Positions 1-8,475 are shown, counted from the stretch's first letter. The stretch is 64,000 nucleotides of DNA from Flavihumibacter fluminis (GCF_021491375.1 NZ_JAKEVY010000001.1:558001-622000), one strand, 5' to 3'. The notes: generated by a model not told the origin, from the letters alone. A program made the numbers and translations.

Positions 1-705
1 GGTAGAACTATTGAAAATCAATTGAATAGCGGGGGCAATATCCAGATAATGGGTACCCGGACCAAGGCCCTTCATCCCCAACATTTCCACATACAGGTTC
101 AGATTGACCTGATCATAATCTGAATAGGATTTTGGAAAAAGCAGGTAACCCGCAGACAAACTGTACATCAGGGCATCCTGATCGTGCATATTGCCCATGG
201 TTTTGAACTTCTCATCGTACACCCTCAAATAACTGGCAGTTCCGGATATAGCCAGCTTGTGTAATAGTTGTGTTCCGATCAAACCAAACTGAATCCCACT
301 ATTATCTCCATCCAGGTTCATTTCGTCATAAATCATGTTGTTCCGGCTATAGGCAGCATCTGCAAAAGCAGCCATACGAAAATGACGATGGATGCCATCT
401 TCGGAAAAGAAACGCCATTTAACATAGCCTTTAACCGATTCCCAGCGCTGTCCGGATTGATAAAAATTGGAAAAAGTGGTACTCACCCGGCCCATCCAGT
501 TTTTATGCAATCCGGCCATCAACTCAGGCATGTAGCGCTGACGAATCATTCCGGATTGTGGTAAATCTGCAAAACGGGCAGTCAGTTTCGCACTGAGCGA
601 TTGAGCCGGCAGGTTGGAGGCCGGATCGGTAAATACATATAACTCCTGGGCCTGGATACCAAACGAAAAGAAAAGGCACCCAAGTCCAATCCACAATGCT
701 TTCAT
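1..705 (-). CDS. Outer-membrane-type beta-barrel protein, partial (C-terminus beyond left edge)
   Basis: An ATG at 705 opens 235 codons that run off the left edge without a stop, so only the N-terminal part is visible. The first 20 residues look like a signal peptide (MKALWIGLGCLFFSF, then GIQAQ), so the protein is exported. The rest alternates aromatic and polar residues as transmembrane beta strands do. I see no catalytic motif. It is last in a run of metal-linked genes on the same strand, 5 bases after the TlpA-like gene, so a role in the envelope part of metal handling is inferred from context only. Confidence 0.7.
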   Translation of the reverse strand, partial: MKALWIGLGCLFFSFGIQAQELYVFTDPASNLPAQSLSAKLTARFADLPQSGMIRQRYMPELMAGLHKNWMGRVSTTFSNFYQSGQRWESVKGYVKWRFFSEDGIHRHFRMAAFADAAYSRNNMIYDEMNLDGDNSGIQFGLIGTQLLHKLAISGTASYLRVYDEKFKTMGNMHDQDALMYSLSAGYLLFPKSYSDYDQVNLNLYVEMLGMKGLGPGTHYLDIAPAIQLIFNSST

Positions 706-710
706 TGCAA

Positions 711-1190
711 TTATTTTAAGCCCTGGCGCAGCACTAATTCAACTTCACCAGCACTTGGATCAATGGATATGATCCTTCCTGTTTTGTCCAGTAAAAAGGA
801 GGTCGGCAATTGTTCAATTCCCCATGCCAATGCAACCGGTGCATACCAGCCTCCGGCTTCACGGGTTTGGACCCAGTTGATTTTATCTGCAGCTACCGCT
901 TTTTTCCAGGCAGCTTCTTCTTCATCCAGGCTGATGCCATAAATCTCAAATCCATTTTTCTTATAAAGATCATAGATGGGTCCGAGTTGTTTATTCGATT
1001 TTCTGCAGGGTGCACACCAGCTCGCCCAGAAATCCACCAGCACATAACTTCCCTTCAATTCAGATAGCGTAATTTCCTTTCCAGCCAGGTTTTTCAACCG
1101 GATCTCCGGTGCCATATCTCCAATTTTCGGCTGTGCATATCCGATAGTAAACGACAATGCCAGCAAAACAGAAAGAACCGTTTGTTTCAT
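711..1190 (-). CDS. TlpA/ResA-like thiol-disulfide oxidoreductase
   Basis: This is a secreted thioredoxin-fold protein of 159 residues. A signal peptide (about 1-19, ending GYAQ) is followed by an AhpC/TSA-Redoxin-type domain. The active site WCAPC lies at 58-62 after VDFWAS, and the cis-proline region IEQLPTS lies near 126-132. Such proteins reduce or exchange disulfides in the periplasm, for example on cytochrome c apoproteins or copper-binding proteins. The neighbours are two HMA proteins and an HYC_CC_PP protein, which suggests keeping their cysteines reduced. A strong hairpin terminator lies just upstream, so this gene and the barrel gene may be expressed less than the genes before them or from their own promoter. 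Confidence 0.88.
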   Translation of the reverse strand: MKQTVLSVLLALSFTIGYAQPKIGDMAPEIRLKNLAGKEITLSELKGSYVLVDFWASWCAPCRKSNKQLGPIYDLYKKNGFEIYGISLDEEEAAWKKAVAADKINWVQTREAGGWYAPVALAWGIEQLPTSFLLDKTGRIISIDPSAGEVELVLRQGLK

Positions 1191-1202
1191 ACAGTAAAAT
1201 TA

Positions 1203-1230
1203 AGTCCGGGTGGTTGAAATCACCCGGACT
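1203..1230 (-). terminator. Intrinsic terminator between HMA gene and TlpA-like gene
   Basis: A perfect 10-bp GC-rich stem (1203-1212 with 1221-1230) encloses an 8-nt loop and, read on the minus strand, is followed by a T-rich stretch (TTAATTTTA). It lies 9 bases after the stop of the HMA gene and 12 bases before the start of the TlpA-like gene, so it would end or attenuate the upstream transcript inside the cluster. Confidence 0.75.
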
Positions 1231-1239
1231 GTTTCAATA

Positions 1240-1785
1240 TTAAATCGTAACGTGATAAATGCGGCTGTCGGCTGACAGTCCTTCTTTTTGACAGCAATCG
1301 CCCGCCTTTCCTGTCTGAACGCAGGACATGGAACTGGATTTACTGTATTTTTTGAACTCCTTTGCCGGAATAAAGTTTTTATCAACGATGGTTAAGACCT
1401 GCTCGCCGGAGAGCGTCTGCTTTTTAACCGACAGAAAATGGAAGGTTTTTCCATTGATCGTCGCATGTTCATCCTGGGCCACAGCCAACTGATCAAAATT
1501 ACCAGTCAGCTGAAGTTTGGCTACCGAGAATCCCGCATCTTCCACTCCTTTACGCAGAGCATCAATATCAACATTAGCGCCTTCTTTGAATTCAATCAGA
1601 AAAGAAGAAGTTTTGATTTCCGGTTTAACCGATTTGATAAATTCTAATTGTTCCAGTGAATTATTAATGGCTTTTGTGCAAAGTGCACAGGTAAGCCCAC
1701 TCGCCTGCAAACTGGCTTTTGAGAATTGTGCATTGGCATTCATCCCAAACAGCGCCAGTAAACAAGCTATCAATACTTGTTTCAT
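1240..1785 (-). CDS. Secreted heavy-metal-associated (HMA) domain protein with C-terminal cysteines
   Basis: The 181-residue protein has a signal peptide (1-20, ending ANAQ) and a ferredoxin-like HMA domain at about 23-95. The metal site is C33-x-x-C36 in the context GLTCALCTKAI, with the usual helix after it. The rest is unassigned, but the C-terminus carries three more cysteines in the contexts SCVQ and GDCCQ. HMA domains bind Cu(I), Hg(II) or similar soft metals. This one is exported, so it would act as a periplasmic or envelope metal carrier or sensor. It follows the Cys-rich HMA gene by 26 bases and ends at a terminator. Confidence 0.82.
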   Translation of the reverse strand: MKQVLIACLLALFGMNANAQFSKASLQASGLTCALCTKAINNSLEQLEFIKSVKPEIKTSSFLIEFKEGANVDIDALRKGVEDAGFSVAKLQLTGNFDQLAVAQDEHATINGKTFHFLSVKKQTLSGEQVLTIVDKNFIPAKEFKKYSKSSSMSCVQTGKAGDCCQKEGLSADSRIYHVTI

Positions 1786-1811
1786 CCTATTGCTTATTTA
1801 GATATGAATGA

Positions 1812-2327
1812 TTATTTTTTACAACAGTCGCCGCCTTTACTGCACTTGCCATCTTTACAGCAATTGCCTTCTTTGCAGCAATCGCTACCTTTTTTACAAA
1901 CACCATCTTTGCAGCAGTCTTTGCAATGGTCTGCTTTTGCGTGGTCTTTGCTACACTTACCGTCTTTGCAGCAATCCGCAGTTGCATCAGAAGCACTAGC
2001 AGTTGCGTCTTTCCGGTCGTATTTGCAGCAGCCGTGCAAGTTATCATATACAGCCTGATCAGCTGTAAACTTTTCGGTGTCATAGCCTGCATTCGCAATC
2101 GCCTGCTGGATTTTATCGGAAGAGGTTTTCTTAGCCTTATAGCTTACCTGCAATACTTTTGTTTCTTCATTCCAGTCGGCACTGGTTGCTCCGGCATTAG
2201 AAGCTGCAGTTTCGATGGTCTTTTTACACATACCACAGTTACCCCAAACCTTAATAGATTCAGTTTTCTTCTGGCCAAATGCGATTGTTGTTACAAATAA
2301 AAAGGATACTAAAGTGATGAGTTTCAT
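1812..2327 (-). CDS. Secreted HMA-domain protein with metallothionein-like Cys/Lys-rich tail
   Basis: The 171-residue protein starts with a signal peptide (1-19, ending AFGQ). An HMA domain at about 22-90 has the site C31-G-M-C34 (GNCGMCKKTIE). From residue 100 to the end the chain is a low-complexity tail with 16 cysteines, mostly as CC pairs in units like CCKDGKCSK, mixed with lysine, aspartate and glycine. The whole protein has 18 cysteines. The HMA part fits a soft-metal carrier. The tail resembles a metallothionein in composition, though not by homology I can name. I infer a periplasmic copper- or mercury-type sponge. Confidence 0.82.
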   Translation of the reverse strand: MKLITLVSFLFVTTIAFGQKKTESIKVWGNCGMCKKTIETAASNAGATSADWNEETKVLQVSYKAKKTSSDKIQQAIANAGYDTEKFTADQAVYDNLHGCCKYDRKDATASASDATADCCKDGKCSKDHAKADHCKDCCKDGVCKKGSDCCKEGNCCKDGKCSKGGDCCKK

Positions 2328-2402
2328 GATTGTTGAATTTGAGAATTAAATAATAGATAGTCGGGCAGACAGTAAGTCTGCATAGCATAAACCAACTGTA
2401 TC

Positions 2403-2813
2403 TCAAATTCTGAAAATGCAATAAAGCGACTGAAAACCTGGGTGCTCTCCAATTGGCGGCCCATGCGCGGGAGGTAATACAACTGTTATCAGATCCGTTT
2501 CGGGGTGCAGCCATTCCTGCCAGGGGGCCGGGTTTAACGTTGCTACAGGTGCCTCCAGCTGATAATAGATTCCGGCGGCTTTTTGATCATCGTCTACTTT
2601 AACGAGTTTAACCTCGTCCTTACAGCAATGTGCAAATTCCTCCGTTTTTGGCATGCCACATTTACCGCAGGTACCTTCCTTTTTTTCATGGGAGAAAACA
2701 TGCAGACTCGCATCCGCAATACGACCCATACAGTGATGAATCTCCACCAGCAATCCACTGGAGACAAGCAGGTAGAGAAAAGCTAACGATATGGTTAACA
2801 GTTTTTTCAACAA
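2403..2813 (-). CDS. HYC_CC_PP family protein
   Basis: The 136-residue small exported or membrane-anchored protein begins with a hydrophobic segment at 4-25. It then shows the family's cysteine/histidine motifs: HHCMG (26-30), CGKCG (49-53) and HCCKDE (63-68), and a C-terminal proline-rich PPAHGPP. This family is known from Bacteroidota metal-resistance loci next to HMA proteins and copper receptors; its exact function is unclear. No ATG exists near the N-terminus. The start is TTG at 2811-2813 or the following TTG at 2808-2810, and the second gives the typical MKK beginning. It appears to be the first gene of the metal cluster. Confidence 0.78.
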   Translation of the reverse strand: MLKKLLTISLAFLYLLVSSGLLVEIHHCMGRIADASLHVFSHEKKEGTCGKCGMPKTEEFAHCCKDEVKLVKVDDDQKAAGIYYQLEAPVATLNPAPWQEWLHPETDLITVVLPPAHGPPIGEHPGFQSLYCIFRI

Positions 2814-2815
2814 AG

Positions 2816-2845
2816 CAAAGCTACTCTCTTTTTTAAGATTTCAAA
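2816..2845 (-). promoter_or_regulatory. Consensus Bacteroidota promoter of the metal cluster
   Basis: On the minus strand TTTG (2842-2845) lies 18 bases before TAGCTTTG (2816-2823), matching the TTTG / TAnnTTTG consensus of primary-sigma promoters in this phylum. The -7 box ends only 2 to 5 bases before the TTG start codons of the HYC_CC_PP gene, so the transcript would have almost no leader. Confidence 0.65.
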
Positions 2846-2876
2846 GTATGGCACTGTTAAAATCGCCTGATTTTCG

Positions 2877-4892
2877 TCAGTTTACGAAACTCCAGTAAAT
2901 ACCTACGCGGATCATCAGACCCTGGTATGGATAGTTGGGAGCTGCCAGGTTATTGTTGTAAAACCCGAAAACACCATCACGCGAAACGGCCGTATTCAGA
3001 TTTTCAGCCCTAACATAGGCCGCGAAACTGCGGATCCGGAAATGCACATAGGCCGCGATATCCGGGAAATTCAACCGGAGGGTAGCAGTATCCTGGAAAT
3101 AAAACCGGGTTAACAGGGGTGAATAAAAATCAGCTTTGTAGGCTGTATGATACTTCCCCTCGAGCCCGGCTGCAAATCGAAGATTCTTAAATCCCAGTGT
3201 GCCTTCATACCCAAACCGATGGTGGGTAAACAATACTGGCATATTAACCGGGCCATCCCCTGCTCTCTGTTGCAATTGTACACGGGCCATCCAGTTCCAG
3301 CGACGTCCCACTTTAAAAGTTTTTTCCGCGCTCACTTCCAGTACATTGAATAATGCCGATGCTTGTGCGGGTTTATAAAAATCAGTGAAATAGGAAAAAT
3401 TACTCACCAGGTAGTAACTGGCCGATAGGTTCCAGCGTTTTAACGGGTTATCCAATGAACCGTATATCCGGGTAATATTTTCTTTATTGAGGGATGGCAA
3501 AGCAACCAGGCTGAAGCTGCTGCCGGGTTCGAAAATGTAGGAAGGCGTCCGGTTCACATTCTGAAAGCCTGCCTGGATATATCCAAGTTGTTTACTAATG
3601 TATCTTTTGATACTTGCATTCAGATCAAAATCAGCGTTGTTATAACCAGCCAGGTAGAATTTACCATTGGCTTCAAGGTCCCATTTCTGGTTCCGCGTTT
3701 TATTCCGGTATTCGCCATGAATAAATAAGTTATAGAAGGTTCTCTTTCCGTCAGTAAAGGTTCCCGTCATATTTTGAAGGGATATGCCAGCTTTCAAAAA
3801 CTGGCGGGCATTTTTTTCATCCGGAAAACTGTACAACGAAAAATCATTGATCACATCATTCCACGACTCTTCTATTGTAAAGTCATTGGCTGGCCGCACC
3901 AGGAAATCATAGTTTTTGATATAAAAACTATCCTGGGGCTGACGGTCAAAATACCGGTATCGATGCCGGTTGTACTGCAGGTTGTATTCGATCCGGAGCT
4001 TCGGATAAAAAAGCGGTATTACGGATGAGTCTGTTACAATGCTGTCTTTCCTGCCAAGATCATACTGCTGCCTCAACAAATACGTGGTGGTTCTTTGCCG
4101 GCTTCCCGTATTCAGCGCGCTGTTTAAGACATTTCGGCGATAGGGAACATAATCGCCCAGTTGTACAGGTATCGCACTGCGTTCCTGGTAGCTCACCAGG
4201 TCACCCATATAGTCATAATCATCCTGCAAACCGCCGTTTTCATTGGCCTGCATGGAATTGGATAGTGCTATAAAATAGAGATGGTACCGTTTATTACGGG
4301 ATGTATAATCAGAATTGAAAAGATAACGGCTATGGTTAGTCGATTGATTTTTGAACATCCCCAAACTGTTAACCAGATTGTACTGAAATGCAAAATTCCA
4401 GTTGGGTTTGATGTTCTGGGTATGCATTACATTGATGATCTGTTCAGCATTGCTTCCCAGCAGATACCCTAGTTCAGAATAAGGACGGGTAGTCTGAAAA
4501 AACCGCACCTGGTCCAGTCGCAGTTTATATGGATCAAATGCATGAAAACCAGGATCCCAGCCACTTTTCAGAATAGGATTAAATCCCAGCGGCCTGGCTG
4601 CCAGTCCGAGGTTACCCAGGTACACATGATTGGCAGGAACCGGGAATCTTTTATAAAAATCAACAATGGAAGAGTCAAGACGCTGAACTGTAGAGGTATC
4701 GAGATAGCGAAACCAAATGGTGATGGAATCTTCATTGCTATCCCGTCGTTTCAAACTATCCTGGGTGGTAGAACCTCCTCGCATACCTCCGCCTCCCATA
4801 CCTGGCAACCGCCGCATGGGATTTTGCGCATAGGCATCCACGATACCCAGCAAACAAAGGAAAAGCATGCTATAAGCTAAACGTAAAAGCAT
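2877..4892 (-). CDS. Putative porin (Porin_10-like outer-membrane barrel)
   Basis: The 671-residue outer-membrane protein has a signal peptide at about 1-23 (ending DAYAQ) and a short Gly/Met/Arg linker (25-40). A conserved N-terminal region follows (ITIWFRYLD, then FHAFDPYKLR near 115-127), then alternating strands to the C-terminus, which ends in an aromatic-rich strand (IYWSFVN). The N-terminal features match the Bacteroidota putative-porin family PF14121. Its start codon overlaps the stop of the purine nucleoside phosphorylase gene by one base (TGATG), so the two are translationally coupled. A role in letting small solutes, perhaps nucleosides, cross the outer membrane is only inferred from that pairing. 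Confidence 0.82.
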   Translation of the reverse strand: MLLRLAYSMLFLCLLGIVDAYAQNPMRRLPGMGGGGMRGGSTTQDSLKRRDSNEDSITIWFRYLDTSTVQRLDSSIVDFYKRFPVPANHVYLGNLGLAARPLGFNPILKSGWDPGFHAFDPYKLRLDQVRFFQTTRPYSELGYLLGSNAEQIINVMHTQNIKPNWNFAFQYNLVNSLGMFKNQSTNHSRYLFNSDYTSRNKRYHLYFIALSNSMQANENGGLQDDYDYMGDLVSYQERSAIPVQLGDYVPYRRNVLNSALNTGSRQRTTTYLLRQQYDLGRKDSIVTDSSVIPLFYPKLRIEYNLQYNRHRYRYFDRQPQDSFYIKNYDFLVRPANDFTIEESWNDVINDFSLYSFPDEKNARQFLKAGISLQNMTGTFTDGKRTFYNLFIHGEYRNKTRNQKWDLEANGKFYLAGYNNADFDLNASIKRYISKQLGYIQAGFQNVNRTPSYIFEPGSSFSLVALPSLNKENITRIYGSLDNPLKRWNLSASYYLVSNFSYFTDFYKPAQASALFNVLEVSAEKTFKVGRRWNWMARVQLQQRAGDGPVNMPVLFTHHRFGYEGTLGFKNLRFAAGLEGKYHTAYKADFYSPLLTRFYFQDTATLRLNFPDIAAYVHFRIRSFAAYVRAENLNTAVSRDGVFGFYNNNLAAPNYPYQGLMIRVGIYWSFVN

Positions 4893-5713
4893 CAGATCAC
4901 TTGAACCAGTTCCTTAAAGATGGCGGTCAGTTTGGGCTCAGCTGCCGCAGCAGCTTCGAGCACTTCCTGGTGCGTAATGATATTTTCTTCCTCCCGGATT
5001 CCCAGGTCGGTAATTACACTGATGGCGAATACCTGCATATCCATATGGCGCGCAACGATCACTTCCTGCACGGTACTCATGCCAACCGCATCTGCTCCGA
5101 TCAGGTGCAGCATTTTGTATTCGGCCCGGGTTTCGAAAGTGGGCCCGGTTACTCCCACATATACACCCTGGTGCACGTTTATGCCTAACCGTGCCGCAAT
5201 TTCCTGCGCTTTTACAATCACCTGCTTGTTGTAGGGTTCACTCATGTCTGGAAATCGTGGCCCCAGTTCCGCTTCGTTTTTTCCGATCAGGGGATTGACA
5301 GCAAATAAACTGATCTGATCGCGGATGATCATGAGATCGCCAACATTAAATGCCGGATTCATTCCTCCCGCTGCATTGCTGAGTAATAAGGTATGTACTC
5401 CCAGCAGTTTCATCACCCGGATCGGATAGGCTACCTCACTGGCAGAATATCCTTCATAGAAATGAAACCGTCCTGACATGGCCAATACTTTTTTATTTCC
5501 AAGCTGTCCAAAAATCAATTTGCCGCTATGCCCTTCTACGGTTGAAACCGGGAAATGTGGCAGGTCCTGGTAAGGGATTTCTTTCTCCACTTTCAGTTCG
5601 GCCACCAGGTTACCCAGGCCGCTACCCAACACAATACCAACTTCCGGCCGAACGGAGCATTGCCCCTGGATATACGCGACCGTTTCTTTTAACTGGTCCA
5701 TCAATGCTGACAT
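4892..5713 (-). CDS. punA: Purine-nucleoside phosphorylase (trimeric, PunA type)
   Basis: The enzyme splits purine nucleosides with phosphate into free base and (deoxy)ribose-1-phosphate in the cytoplasmic purine salvage pathway. Its 273 residues match the trimeric PNP length. Visible family motifs are GSGLGN near 29-34 (phosphate-binding serine), the HFP...EGHSG block near 51-63, the signature LLLSNAAGG near 109-117, and the late FETRAEY and VGMSTVQE segments that hold the base-binding glutamate and methionine. There is no signal peptide. It is first in a two-gene unit with the porin gene. A perfect TATATTTG box lies about 40 bases upstream of its ATG. Confidence 0.93.
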   Translation of the reverse strand: MSALMDQLKETVAYIQGQCSVRPEVGIVLGSGLGNLVAELKVEKEIPYQDLPHFPVSTVEGHSGKLIFGQLGNKKVLAMSGRFHFYEGYSASEVAYPIRVMKLLGVHTLLLSNAAGGMNPAFNVGDLMIIRDQISLFAVNPLIGKNEAELGPRFPDMSEPYNKQVIVKAQEIAARLGINVHQGVYVGVTGPTFETRAEYKMLHLIGADAVGMSTVQEVIVARHMDMQVFAISVITDLGIREEENIITHQEVLEAAAAAEPKLTAIFKELVQVI

Positions 5714-5753
5714 ATCGAATTTTTCCGCAGTTTTTTGCTGTACCTACGGGGCG

Positions 5754-5761
5754 CAAATATA
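5754..5761 (-). promoter_or_regulatory. -7 promoter box for the PNP-porin unit
   Basis: TATATTTG on the minus strand matches TAnnTTTG exactly. It lies 40 bases before the PNP start codon. I see no good -33 TTTG at the expected distance, so confidence is moderate. Confidence 0.5.
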
Positions 5762-5938
5762 AGGATTGCAGTCCCGTAGCCGGCGCCTCTCCCCTAACTA
5801 TATGTCATTTTTAAGAGTCCCGTCCGCCAATTTGTGTAGAAATCCTGGCATGGCACCATAGTTGACCTATCGAATAATCCGCAGCTGCCCTATGTAAAAC
5901 AGGCAGTATGTGTTATTTTGTCATAACAACAGACGAAT

Positions 5939-8341
5939 ATGAACGAACGGAACTTTTTCTTTAGGCCGGAAGACGAAATGGACTTTATCCCCATAATTCC
6001 CCTGAACGAGCATGAAAGCGATGATGGATCCACACTGGAAATTACAGGGGACTTACCTATTCTTCCCCTGCGCAATACGGTACTGTTTCCTGGTGTAGTA
6101 TTACCGATTACTGTGGGGCGCGATAAGAGTATCAAAGCAGTAAATGATGCCTATAAGGCTGATAAACTGGTAGGTGTGCTAGCGCAGAAGGACAGCAATG
6201 TGGAAGATCCCAAACAGAACGATCTGGAAGCAGTTGGAACAGTTGCTAAAATAGTGAAGCTGATCAAAATGCCCGATGGTGGCACCACTGTCATTATCCA
6301 GGGTAAACGTCGGTTTAAACTGGAAAGTTTCACTACCGAAGAGCCTTATTTCAGAGCCAAAGTTGCACTCCTGGAAGAAGGAGAAGCACCGGCAGATGAT
6401 CAGTTTGCAGCGTATGTGGCTAATATAAAGGACCTTGCCACGCAGATCATCCAGCTCTCTCCGAATATTCCATCGGAGGCGGCCATCATTCTGAAAAATA
6501 TTGAGAACCCTGCATTTCTTATCCATTTTGTATCCAGTAACCTGAATACCGAATTACATGAGAAGCAAAAAATTCTGCAGTCCAACGATATCGGGGAAAG
6601 AGCAGATATTCTTATGCAACTCCTGCAGCGGGAATTACAGTTCGCTGAGCTCAAGAATAAACTTACCAATAAAACAAAAACAGAGCTCGACAAGCAGCAG
6701 CGGGAATACTTTCTGCAGCAGCAGATGAAGAGCATCAAGGAAGAATTGGGGGGCGACAGCAATGAGCTGGAGATTAAGGAAATGCGGAAAAAGGCTGAAC
6801 AGAAAAAATGGCCAAAAGCAGCAGCTGAGATGTTCCAGAAGGGGATTGAGAAACTGGAACGCATGCACCCCTCCACCCCGGATTATTCCATCGTATACAA
6901 CCACCTCGACCTGATGCTGGATCTTCCCTGGGAAGAATATACAGAGGATGCTTACGATCTGGAACATGCGAAAAAAGTGCTGGACCATGATCATTATGGC
7001 ATGGACAAGATCAAGGAAAGAATTATTGAATACATCGCAGTGCTGAAACTGAAGGGTGATATGAAGAGTCCGATCCTCTGTTTCGTGGGCCCTCCGGGTA
7101 TTGGTAAAACATCACTAGGCAGAAGTATTGCCAGCGCCATCGGACGTAAATATGTTCGCCTGGCCCTGGGTGGTTTACACGATGAGAGTGAAATAAGGGG
7201 GCACCGCAAAACCTATATCGGCGCGATGCCTGGCCGAATTCTGCAATCCATCCGGAAAGTAAAATCCTCCAACCCGGTAATGATCCTGGATGAGATCGAT
7301 AAAGTGGGAGCCGATCACCGGGGAGACCCCTCCTCTGCCCTGCTGGAAGTGCTGGATCCGGAGCAGAATCATACGTTCTACGATAATTACCTGGAGCTGG
7401 AGTACGACCTGAGTAAAGTATTGTTTATTGCTACCGCTAACAATATAAATAATATCCAGCCGGCACTACGAGATCGCCTGGAAATCATTGACCTTAGCGG
7501 ATATGCGGTAGAAGAAAAAGTGGAGATTGCCAAAAGGCATCTTATCCCCAAACAGAAAGAAGCGCATGGACTGGACAAGGTAACCATTCGCATCAGTGAT
7601 AAGGTTCTTGAAAAGGTGGTGGAAGATTATACCAGGGAGAGTGGTGTGCGGGAACTGGATCGTCAGCTGGCTGCCATTATGCGGAATGTTGCAAAGGAAG
7701 TGGCCATGCATGGAAAAGCGAAACCAACCCTTACTATTGCTGATATCACCGAAATCCTGGGTAAACCCCGCTACAGTAATGAAATCTACAAAACGGCCAA
7801 CATGCCGGGAGTAGCTGTTGGACTCGCATGGACCTATGTTGGCGGCGACATTCTTTTTATAGAAACAACCCTGAGTGAAGGAAAGGGAGAACTGAGGCTG
7901 ACAGGAAACCTAGGGAATGTGATGAAAGAAAGTGCCTCAACGGCCCTCACCTACCTGCAGGCCAATGCAAAAAAACTGGGTATTGATCCTGAATTGTTTC
8001 AAAAAAGAAATATTCATATTCACGTTCCTGAAGGTGCCGTACCGAAAGATGGTCCCAGTGCCGGCGTTACCATGTTAACGGCATTAACCTCCGCCTTTAC
8101 TGGTAGAAAGGTAAAACCTTACCTGGCAATGACAGGTGAGATCACTTTGCGTGGACAGGTATTACCCGTTGGAGGAATCAAAGAAAAAGTACTGGCGGCA
8201 AAAAGAGCCGGATTAAAAGACATTATTCTATGTTGGCAAAATGAAAAAGATGTGGAAGAAATCGATCCTAATTTTATCAAAGGATTAAACTTCCACTATG
8301 TAAAACAAATGCAACAGGTTTTAGACCTGGCTTTACAATAA
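5939..8341 (+). CDS. lon: ATP-dependent Lon protease (LonA)
   Basis: This is the cytoplasmic AAA+ serine protease that degrades misfolded and regulatory proteins. The 800 residues show the full LonA layout: N-terminal substrate domain (about 35-240), coiled-coil region with LQQQMKSIKEELG (about 260-275), AAA+ module with Walker A GPPGIGKT at 384-391 and Walker B MILDEIDK, then the protease domain. The catalytic dyad is S707 in DGPSAG and K750 in GGIKEK, spaced 43 residues as in E. coli. It starts at ATG 5939. It is monocistronic, with a strong terminator about 80 bases after the stop. No clear heat-shock element was seen. Confidence 0.97.
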   Translation: MNERNFFFRPEDEMDFIPIIPLNEHESDDGSTLEITGDLPILPLRNTVLFPGVVLPITVGRDKSIKAVNDAYKADKLVGVLAQKDSNVEDPKQNDLEAVGTVAKIVKLIKMPDGGTTVIIQGKRRFKLESFTTEEPYFRAKVALLEEGEAPADDQFAAYVANIKDLATQIIQLSPNIPSEAAIILKNIENPAFLIHFVSSNLNTELHEKQKILQSNDIGERADILMQLLQRELQFAELKNKLTNKTKTELDKQQREYFLQQQMKSIKEELGGDSNELEIKEMRKKAEQKKWPKAAAEMFQKGIEKLERMHPSTPDYSIVYNHLDLMLDLPWEEYTEDAYDLEHAKKVLDHDHYGMDKIKERIIEYIAVLKLKGDMKSPILCFVGPPGIGKTSLGRSIASAIGRKYVRLALGGLHDESEIRGHRKTYIGAMPGRILQSIRKVKSSNPVMILDEIDKVGADHRGDPSSALLEVLDPEQNHTFYDNYLELEYDLSKVLFIATANNINNIQPALRDRLEIIDLSGYAVEEKVEIAKRHLIPKQKEAHGLDKVTIRISDKVLEKVVEDYTRESGVRELDRQLAAIMRNVAKEVAMHGKAKPTLTIADITEILGKPRYSNEIYKTANMPGVAVGLAWTYVGGDILFIETTLSEGKGELRLTGNLGNVMKESASTALTYLQANAKKLGIDPELFQKRNIHIHVPEGAVPKDGPSAGVTMLTALTSAFTGRKVKPYLAMTGEITLRGQVLPVGGIKEKVLAAKRAGLKDIILCWQNEKDVEEIDPNFIKGLNFHYVKQMQQVLDLALQ

Positions 8342-8385
8342 TTTTAATAAACAATCCAACGAGTTCGTTGTAATTAATACGATTG

Positions 8386-8414
8386 AAATTTTTCATGTTG
8401 GTTGTTTTAGGGTT
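8386..8414. repeat. Copy of a short element also found at the iolB/iolC junction
   Basis: In the lon 3' region, 19 bases (8386-8404) are identical to 37945-37963, and a further 8 bases (8407-8414) match 37967-37974. At the other site the element covers the end of iolB and the ATG of iolC. Here it has no clear gene. Origin unknown. Confidence 0.35.
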
Positions 8415-8418
8415 AATG

Positions 8419-8440
8419 ATCCCCCATGTCAATGGGGGAT
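8419..8440 (+). terminator. Intrinsic terminator downstream of lon
   Basis: A perfect 9-bp stem (8419-8427 with 8432-8440, five consecutive C/G pairs) with a 4-nt loop GTCA is followed by TTTCTTTATTTT. It closes the lon transcript before porQ. Confidence 0.9.
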
Positions 8441-8475
8441 TTTCTTTATTTTACCTGCTCAACCCGGCTAGCTGA

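Noticed and set aside
1777-2058. Plus-strand ORF rich in Leu, Gln and Ser repeats
   Set aside because: It is the antisense of the Cys/Lys repeat tail of the HMA protein; the repeats come from that gene.
2365-2381. 6-bp hairpin GCAGAC/GTCTGC between the HYC_CC_PP and Cys-rich HMA genes
   Set aside because: The stem is short and has no T tract after it. It could be a metalloregulator dyad, but nothing supports that beyond symmetry.
6400-6876. Long minus-strand ORF inside lon
   Set aside because: Cys/Ser/Phe-rich antisense of the Lon coiled-coil region; no start context or domain.
8342-8398. Short minus-strand ORF starting at the ATG of the repeated element after lon
   Set aside because: It would run about 41 codons into the antisense of lon with no family resemblance; probably not a gene.
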